In this document: piece by piece, positions 34,974 through 41,671 of the stretch
How positions within the stretch are numbered: the stretch's first letter is position 1
Layout of the letters: every line of letters starts with the position of its first letter
Origin: an uncultured Lachnospiraceae bacterium
GTDB taxonomy: Bacteria; Bacillota; Clostridia; Lachnospirales; Lachnospiraceae
Direction: 5' to 3'
Assembly (NCBI GenBank): GCA_947382355.1
Contig: CANCYR010000028.1
Span: 1-41,671 of the forward strand
DNA: 41,671 nucleotides
The notes under the pieces: generated by a model
Databases searched by the model: none
What the model saw: the letters and a program-made list of their open reading frames with translations, nothing else
What the model was told of the DNA's origin: nothing
Program-made: the position numbers and the translations under genes

Positions 34974-36890
34974 TCAAATCTGATTAAATTCTTCCACAAA
35001 TTTAAGGAATTCCGGACCCGGTACAGGCCTTGAGAAAAAGTAGCCCTGCAGATAATCGATGCCTGACTGCACCAGGTCCTCTTTCTGGAGCATGGTTTCA
35101 ATACCTTCCGCCACTATATTTAAGTTCATCTGTTTTATCATGGCGGTGGAGCTGTCCAAAATCATTTTTCCTGTATCGTCATTTGCCGCCATGTCTATCA
35201 TGGACTTATCAAATTTTACAATGGAAAGAGGCAGGTTCAGCAGGGAAGTAATGTTGGAATAGCCTGTTCCAAAGTCATCTAAAGAAAAGGTAATGCCATG
35301 ACCGGAAAGGCGGGTCATGTTCTGTATGAGCATTTTGGGGGAGTTGGCAGCAGCCGTTTCTGTGATTTCCAGATTTACATGCTTTCCGTCAATGTGGTAC
35401 TTGTTCATAAGGGAAATGACTTCTTCGGAAAGCCCCTCCTGCATACATTGTACCATGGACAAATTAATTTCAATGTACTCAATGCCCTTTTGATTCAGGG
35501 AATTTTCTGACATGAAACGAAATACCTTTTCAAATACAATATGGCCGATTTTTAAAATCATGCCGTTTTTTTCTGCCAGAGGGATAAATTCGTCCGGCGG
35601 GATAAAGCCAAGCTCCTCTGTCCGAAGGCGGATAAGGGCTTCTGCCGAAGTAATGGAATTTTTGCCGGTAGAATAAATGGGCTGGTAATAAATTTCAAAG
35701 CCGTCATTGTCTATTGCCCATTTCATGGCGGATTCTATCTGCTGTTTTCTCGCCCTGTCAAAAATACTGATTTCATCTGCCGATAAGGCCCAATGTCTGG
35801 AATTGTCCAGCTCCTGCAGATAGTGCAGGTAAAGATAGACGGTTTCCAAATCCGGTCCGTGTTTTGGCAGCGATAAGGTGAGTGTGCGAAAGTCTAAATC
35901 AATATGGGAAGAATCTATGGAAAAGCTGCTTTCAAAGGCATGGTTTATTTTTTTGAGCAAATCCTCTGTGGCAAAGGGCGCCCTCTCCTTGTACATAATG
36001 GCAAATGAACCGTTGTCCAGATAATAGACTGTTTGTCTGGAAGCCTGTTCAAGCTTTGTAGTAACGGCAGAAAGAAGGTGGTAAATCTTTTCGGAGGTAA
36101 AGGTATGAATCAAAACGGAAAGCTCCTCGATACATAGAAACAGAATCCGGTCCTGTCTGCGGGTCTTGGCATTTATCAGAAAACTTTTGTAAAAAGCATT
36201 GTCATTTAAGGCGCCGGTGTGGTCATGGATAAAGTCCTCGGGTCTTTGCAGGCTTAAGTAAATCAAAAGCAGGCAGAAGGTAATGGTAAAGTTCTCTATC
36301 AAATATTCCGGATGGAAAAGCTGCAGCAAAGAGGCGCTTAAGCAGATAACCATAAAGGAATAAAGGGAAAAACGGAGATTCTTAAGCAGCACGTCTTTAA
36401 AAAGGGAGCAGTATACGGCTCCGAATCCGGCATAATAAAAGCAGATTGCGTAAAGAGGCAGCTGAAAAAAGCCCCGGTGGTAGCCAAAAGAATCATAGTA
36501 AAAAACAGCCTTCGTAAATGGATTGGTGAGAATCACCAAAAGCTGTACCAGATAGGGAAGCAGCAGAAGCGACTTCAGCACTTTGGAATCACCGAAAACA
36601 TTGTTATGTATAAGGGCGCATGTATATAGGGAATAGAAAAAAGGTATGGAGTTGTGGGAGATAAAATATCCATAGCTTGTAAAATTTACGAGCCAGAAAG
36701 GAAGGCTGTCCATATGCCGGGAAGCAACCACATTTGCTATATCGAATGCAGAACTGAATAAGGCGGCGATGATGATTGCGGAATAAAGTGTATTCTGGTA
36801 TAAGGAAAGCTTTTTCTTTCTTTTATATAGTAAAAAGAGCAGCGCCAGCAGAGGAATACTGCAGAAATTGAAATCAAGATGGTATTGCAT
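34974..36890 (-). CDS. Membrane EAL-domain cyclic-di-GMP phosphodiesterase
   Basis: Protein of 638 residues from the ATG at 36890, preceded by AAAGGAG; an ATG six codons upstream (36908) contains that ribosome site and is less likely. The N-terminal 220 residues hold about seven transmembrane helices (sensor). A degenerate GGDEF-like region follows (DHTGALNDNAFYKSF; where GGDEF is expected the sequence reads YYLDNGSFAIMY), so no cyclase activity is expected. The EAL domain (about 385-630) retains YYQPIYS, AEALIRL, EINLSMVQCM, LEITETAA, DDFGTGYSN, IVKFDKSMI, AEGIET and LQGYFFSRP, the metal and catalytic residues of active phosphodiesterases. It probably lowers cyclic-di-GMP in response to an unknown signal. 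It diverges from the degenerate-GGDEF gene. Confidence 0.9.
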   Translation of the reverse strand: MQYHLDFNFCSIPLLALLFLLYKRKKKLSLYQNTLYSAIIIAALFSSAFDIANVVASRHMDSLPFWLVNFTSYGYFISHNSIPFFYSLYTCALIHNNVFGDSKVLKSLLLLPYLVQLLVILTNPFTKAVFYYDSFGYHRGFFQLPLYAICFYYAGFGAVYCSLFKDVLLKNLRFSLYSFMVICLSASLLQLFHPEYLIENFTITFCLLLIYLSLQRPEDFIHDHTGALNDNAFYKSFLINAKTRRQDRILFLCIEELSVLIHTFTSEKIYHLLSAVTTKLEQASRQTVYYLDNGSFAIMYKERAPFATEDLLKKINHAFESSFSIDSSHIDLDFRTLTLSLPKHGPDLETVYLYLHYLQELDNSRHWALSADEISIFDRARKQQIESAMKWAIDNDGFEIYYQPIYSTGKNSITSAEALIRLRTEELGFIPPDEFIPLAEKNGMILKIGHIVFEKVFRFMSENSLNQKGIEYIEINLSMVQCMQEGLSEEVISLMNKYHIDGKHVNLEITETAAANSPKMLIQNMTRLSGHGITFSLDDFGTGYSNITSLLNLPLSIVKFDKSMIDMAANDDTGKMILDSSTAMIKQMNLNIVAEGIETMLQKEDLVQSGIDYLQGYFFSRPVPGPEFLKFVEEFNQI

Positions 36891-36992
36891 AAAGGATTCT
36901 CCTTTCATGTTACAAAAACAAAAAAACCTAATTCCATTGTATCATAAAACAGGTATATATACTAGAAAAATGCAGGAAAAAGATGGCTTATT

Positions 36993-37211
36993 TGTAACCG
37001 TTCAGCCCTCAGCCTTCCCACACAGGAATCAGAACCGGCTGCAGGCAGAAAATGTTTCTACGTCGCCACGCTCTCGCTCTGATAAAAACGCAGCAGTGCT
37101 AAGGAACCTCACTAAGCGCTGGCGTTTTTATAAGGGCTCCTTTAGAAATCATTTTCCGTCTGCAGCCGGTTCTGATTCCTGTGTGGGAAGGCTGAGGGCT
37201 GAACTGTTACA
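36993..37211. repeat. Long palindromic intergenic element, copy 2
   Basis: The left arm 36993-37054 and right arm 37150-37211 are reverse complements with three mismatches in 62. The core 37055-37149 matches the core of the element at 581-775 almost base for base, apart from 13 extra bases between two CTAAG repeats, while the arms are unrelated in sequence to those of copy 1. The element ends TGTAAC...GTTACA and is flanked by CTTATT on the left (36987-36992) and CTTATTT on the right (37212-37218), a possible target-site duplication. It lies between divergent EAL and GGDEF-like genes. An open reading frame crossing it (36868-37335) is not a real gene. Confidence 0.82.
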
Positions 37212-37222
37212 CTTATTTTTCC

Positions 37223-37251
37223 TAGACAAATGTAGGGAAAAACGATATAAT
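37223..37251 (+). promoter_or_regulatory. Promoter of the GGDEF-like gene
   Basis: TAGACA (37223-37228) and consensus TATAAT (37246-37251) are 17 bases apart, starting only 12 bases after the palindromic element. Confidence 0.75.
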
Positions 37252-37298
37252 GACGGAAAGGGGAAGCGTATTTCAAAAAGAGAAGGAGAGGTGGCGGC

Positions 37299-38231
37299 AT
37301 GGCATTTGGGCTGGTTCCGTTGGAGAAACGATTAAAGGAAAATATCAAGCATTACAGATTGTCACAGCTGTATGACATAGGAGGACTGACAGGCTATCTG
37401 GACAGCATTGCAAAGATAAGCAGCCTGCAGCTGCTGCTGACTGACAGACACGGTGAAAAGGCAGTGTGTATTGGAGACTTTGTGGGCTTTGTGCCGGACG
37501 TGGTAAATGAACCGGGTGAAAAGATTAAAATTATGAACCGCACCATCGGGCATTTATACATAAAGGGAAAAGAATATAAGGAGGATGGACAGCTTTCCAG
37601 ACTGATTGGGGGCGTGGTGGAACAGCTTGCCATACAGGGCCATAAGTCCTATGTGTGTCTGGAAACCTCTATTTATGCGGATGAACTGGAGAAAAAGCTG
37701 GAAAAAGAGCAATATCAGGTAAAGCATGGAGAAAAGCAGGATGCCCTGACCGCCACATTAAACAGTACTTATTTTGACGACAGGATGAAGGTGATTGACC
37801 GGTCTGATGTAGTGCCGGTAGCAGTTTTGAGCGTAAACATAAATGACTGGAAATTTTTTAACGACCATTTCGGGGATGAGGAAAGCGACAGGCTTATCCA
37901 AAAGGCGGCAGAATTCTTAAAAGAAGAAGCAAAGCCGGATTATGTAATCGGCAGGTGCGGGGGAGACTGTTTCAGCGTGCTTATTCCCATGGCTGAAGAA
38001 GGCGAGGCGGAGGATTACTGCAGGCGCGTGAAAGAAAACTGCAGCAGCTTTCAGGATGACAAGCTGATTTTGTCCATAGCCTGCGGCATCGTTATAAAAA
38101 CAAATGTGGAAGAAAAGCTGGAAGCGCTTTTGTCTGATGCAGAATATGAAATGTTCGATGACAAATATTCCATCAAGAATGCTCCCGGCTATCGGGAAAA
38201 ATTGGAAAACCTTCTTGCCGGAAGTCCATAA
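37299..38231 (+). CDS. PocR-like sensor with degenerate GGDEF domain
   Basis: Soluble protein of 310 residues. Residues about 15-120 resemble the PocR ligand-binding domain (LSQLYDIGGLTGYLDSIAKI, LLLTDRHGEKAVCIGDF). Residues about 145-305 resemble a GGDEF domain: DALTATLNSTYFDDRM stands for DxLTGLxNRxYF, and the signature is GRCGGDCFSV, so GGDEF is replaced by GGDCF (221-225). The substituted glutamate is part of the catalytic metal and GTP site, so diguanylate cyclase activity is doubtful; it may bind GTP or cyclic-di-GMP instead. GGAGAGG precedes the ATG. It lies opposite a functional-looking EAL protein, suggesting a shared signalling role. Domain names are by eye. Confidence 0.75.
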   Translation: MAFGLVPLEKRLKENIKHYRLSQLYDIGGLTGYLDSIAKISSLQLLLTDRHGEKAVCIGDFVGFVPDVVNEPGEKIKIMNRTIGHLYIKGKEYKEDGQLSRLIGGVVEQLAIQGHKSYVCLETSIYADELEKKLEKEQYQVKHGEKQDALTATLNSTYFDDRMKVIDRSDVVPVAVLSVNINDWKFFNDHFGDEESDRLIQKAAEFLKEEAKPDYVIGRCGGDCFSVLIPMAEEGEAEDYCRRVKENCSSFQDDKLILSIACGIVIKTNVEEKLEALLSDAEYEMFDDKYSIKNAPGYREKLENLLAGSP

Positions 38232-38303
38232 GAGGGAGATGTAAAAATTTTATAAATTTGTTAAAAAATTCCGAAATTCCCTTTTCTTATAAAAAAAATC
38301 GAG

Positions 38304-38309
38304 TATAAT
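38304..38309 (+). promoter_or_regulatory. Likely -10 element of the groESL promoter
   Basis: TATAAT lies 37 bases before groES. The expected -35 position (38281-38286) reads CTTTTC, not a consensus hexamer. No CIRCE inverted repeat (TTAGCACTC-N9-GAGTGCTAA) was found between 38231 and 38347. Confidence 0.55.
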
Positions 38310-38346
38310 AAGAGAATTGTAGTGAACATTTAAAGGAGGAGTTAAC

Positions 38347-38634
38347 ATGAAGTTAGTACCATTAGGAGACAGAGTTGTATTGAAGCAGTTAGTTGCGGAG
38401 GAAACTACAAAGTCAGGCATTGTATTACCCGGACAGGGAAAAGAAAAGCCACAGCAGGCTGAAGTGGTTGCAGTAGGTCCTGGCGGAGTGATAGACGGAA
38501 AAGAAGTGAAAATGGAAGTGAAGCCGGGAGATAAGGTTATTTATTCCAAATATTCCGGAACGGATGTGGAACTGGATGATGAAGCATTTATCGTAGTAAA
38601 GCAAAGTGATATTCTGGCAGTAATTCAGGCATAA
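38347..38634 (+). CDS. groES: Co-chaperonin GroES (Hsp10)
   Basis: Seven-subunit lid of the GroEL chamber, 95 residues. It shows the family start MKLVPLGDRVVLKQ, the mobile loop around ETTKSGIVLPGQGKEKPQQ and the conserved GDKVIYSKYSGTDVELDDE. AAAGGAGG gives a strong ribosome site. It is followed by a 125-base gap with hairpins before groEL. The family is essential for folding many cytosolic proteins. Confidence 0.97.
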   Translation: MKLVPLGDRVVLKQLVAEETTKSGIVLPGQGKEKPQQAEVVAVGPGGVIDGKEVKMEVKPGDKVIYSKYSGTDVELDDEAFIVVKQSDILAVIQA

Positions 38635-38670
38635 AATAAATCATTGCAGCACGGATGTTTCACATAAATG

Positions 38671-38721
38671 AACCGGCTTAGACATAAAAAGCAGAAGTAT
38701 CCGGTTTCGTTCAGGAACCGG
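38671..38721 (+). other. Alternative hairpins between groES and groEL
   Basis: AACCGG (38671-38676), CCGGTT (38701-38706) and AACCGG (38716-38721) form a set in which the middle segment can pair with either outer one. The second option makes a compact hairpin with a nine-base loop. There is no T run, so it is not a terminator; mRNA processing or stability is more likely. Confidence 0.5.
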
Positions 38722-38729
38722 GGCAGTAA

Positions 38730-40382
<1,653 letters not shown>

Positions 40383-40435
40383 AGATGAATTTGTAAGAGA
40401 ATTCGGTTGGAATAGGAAATTAATAGAGATTTTGC

Positions 40436-40483
40436 AAGAAGAACTGATGGGAGGGTTCCTTTCCGTTGGTTCTTCTTTTTTTA
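40436..40483 (+). terminator. Rho-independent terminator of groESL
   Basis: AAGAAGAAC (40436-40444) pairs with GTTCTTCTT (40469-40477), followed by T residues. The loop of 24 bases may fold further. Confidence 0.85.
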
Positions 40484-40551
40484 TTATTTTGATTTTGGGG
40501 GAGGAATTTATGAGAGGGTGAGCGTTTTACGGGAGGGGTGGCTGGGAGGAC

Positions 40552-40633
40552 GCAGCAGAGGGAAGAGAGCAGGCTGTTAAGGAAAAGCACCGCCAAAAAC
40601 AATGCATGGAATCCCCACTCTTCCCTCTGCTGC
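40552..40633. repeat. Inverted repeat in the groEL/ABC exporter gap
   Basis: GCAGCAGAGGGAAGAG (40552-40567) and its exact reverse complement (40618-40633) flank 50 bases. No T run follows on either strand, so it is not a typical terminator. The rest of the 40484-40754 gap shows no gene. It may be a small mobile-element remnant or a 3' structure for the convergent genes. Confidence 0.65.
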
Positions 40634-40754
40634 TGTTTGGTTTCAGGCTGTACTCATTGATGGGTGGGTTTTTGGATAGTGTAAAATATACCGCCGCATT
40701 TTTAATCGGGTTTTATTTTTGCAGATAGGACAGGTAATCCATTCCGCACTCATA

Positions 40755-41671
40755 TTATATGCCCCAATCCTGACTAAGCATCTGCAGTTTGACCATGTGG
40801 GGATAAATTTTGCCTGTGTGCATCAGTTTTTGCGGAGTCCCCTGTTCAGTAACAGAACCGTCTGAGAGTACAATTACTTTGTCCGCACCGCTTACGGTAC
40901 GCATGCGGTGGGCGATAACAAGAACGGTCTTATCCTTTATAAGCCTTGATAAAGCTGCCTGTATTAATGTTTCGTTTTCTACGTCCAGACTTGCGGTTGC
41001 TTCATCAAGCAGAATGATAGGGGAATTTTTGAGGAAAGCGCGGGCAATTGAAATGCGTTGTCTTTCACCGCCGGAAAGCTCACAGCCGTTTTCGCCAATC
41101 ATGCTGTTATAACCGTCCGGGAGCTTTGTTGCAAATTCTTCGCAATTTGCCAGTCTTGCCGCCCGGAGCACTTCTTCGTCAGTTGCGTCTTTTCTGCCTA
41201 TTCTGATATTCTCCATGATTGTATTGTTAAACAGCGTTACATCCTGAAATACGATGGAATACAGGGATAATAATGTTTCCGGCTCTATTTTTGATATATC
41301 CATACCTCCCACGGTGATTTTGCCCTTGTTTATATCCCAGAAACGTGCGGCAAGGCGTGACACTGTAGTTTTGCCTCCGCCGGAGGGCCCGACTAAGGCG
41401 GTAACTTCTCCCTGTTTTGCTGTAAAGGACACGTCCTTCAATATAGTTTCACCGGTGTTGTAAGCAAATTCCACATGGTCGAATACGATATCACAGCCTT
41501 TATTGGTTATCTGGTTTGTGCCCGTCTGAATGGGCTGGTCAAGGATTTCATTCATGCGGTCTATGTTTGTTTTGGTGGAAATTACCGCCGCCAGATTTTG
41601 TAATGCACCCTCAAGAGGGGCATACAGCCTTGAAGCCACAAGCAAAAACATAAAGAACAGCGGAATATCAA
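40755..41671 (-). CDS. ABC exporter, permease/ATPase fusion (3' part only)
   Basis: Minus-strand gene cut by the right edge of the window; the reading frame is open to the last bases, so the ATG near 41651 is internal. Visible are the end of the last transmembrane helix (IPLFFMFLLVASRL), the linker TNIDRMNEILDQP and a full ATPase domain: Walker A GPSGGGKT, Q-loop YSIVFQDVTLFNN, signature CELSGGERQRISIA, Walker B PIILLDEATASLD and H-loop VIAHRM. Such half-transporters export peptides, lipids or drugs as dimers, often as a heterodimer with a neighbouring gene. The partner and substrate lie outside the view. It converges with groEL. Confidence 0.92.
   Translation of the reverse strand, partial: DIPLFFMFLLVASRLYAPLEGALQNLAAVISTKTNIDRMNEILDQPIQTGTNQITNKGCDIVFDHVEFAYNTGETILKDVSFTAKQGEVTALVGPSGGGKTTVSRLAARFWDINKGKITVGGMDISKIEPETLLSLYSIVFQDVTLFNNTIMENIRIGRKDATDEEVLRAARLANCEEFATKLPDGYNSMIGENGCELSGGERQRISIARAFLKNSPIILLDEATASLDVENETLIQAALSRLIKDKTVLVIAHRMRTVSGADKVIVLSDGSVTEQGTPQKLMHTGKIYPHMVKLQMLSQDWGI

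Noticed and set aside
36868-37335. Open frame of 155 codons across the second palindromic element
   Set aside because: It runs through both arms of an inverted repeat and into the next gene, has no ribosome site, and its translation partly mirrors the arm sequence on the opposite strand.

Overview
The window looks like a chromosomal segment of an anaerobic, low-to-mid GC Firmicute, most likely a Lachnospiraceae member (Blautia-like). The evidence is the strong AGGAGG-type ribosome binding sites, a Trp T-box leader, a YtrA-type GntR/ABC operon, a SpoIID-like protein, and a three-gene cluster resembling the DUF5717/DUF5716 pair that I associate with Lachnospiraceae. The family assignment is inference from recognised families; no search was run.

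Layout: (1) 1-2000: folA, a long palindromic element, ilvE with its own promoter and terminator. (2) 2000-3930: a self-regulated YtrA-like repressor with an ABC ATPase and membrane partner; a perfect 12-bp inverted repeat sits on the promoter. (3) 4000-9000: a SpoIID-like/peptidoglycan-binding protein whose start is fused to a terminator, a large hybrid histidine kinase, and a convergent CobD/HisC-type PLP enzyme. (4) 9100-16030: a three-gene operon of a 1186-residue solenoid protein, an Hsp70/actin-fold ATPase-like protein and a coiled-coil membrane protein. This is the least understood cellular machine here. (5) 16030-18350: a polar amino-acid ABC importer. (6) 18350-22340: purC-purF-purB. 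(7) 22370-30900: two large secreted proteins, an Fn3-repeat protein and a multidomain protein ending in an HExxHxxGxxD metallopeptidase domain. The latter is followed by three small membrane-anchored paralogues and a gene remnant; base composition drops inside the metallopeptidase gene and stays low through the small genes. (8) 30940-34960: Trp T-box then trpC-trpF-trpB-trpA, with no trpE/G/D. (9) 34970-38230: an EAL-domain protein and a divergent degenerate-GGDEF protein with a second palindromic element between them. (10) 38300-40480: groES-groEL, with no visible CIRCE operator. (11) The right edge holds the 3' part of an ABC exporter on the minus strand.

The observations most worth following are: the secreted metallopeptidase plus duplicated small-membrane-protein array, which looks like a polymorphic-toxin/immunity locus; the Hsp70-like/solenoid/coiled-coil operon; and the two palindromic elements that share a core but have unrelated, internally self-complementary arms. 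Routine metabolic genes (folA, ilvE, pur, trp, groESL) make up much of the rest.
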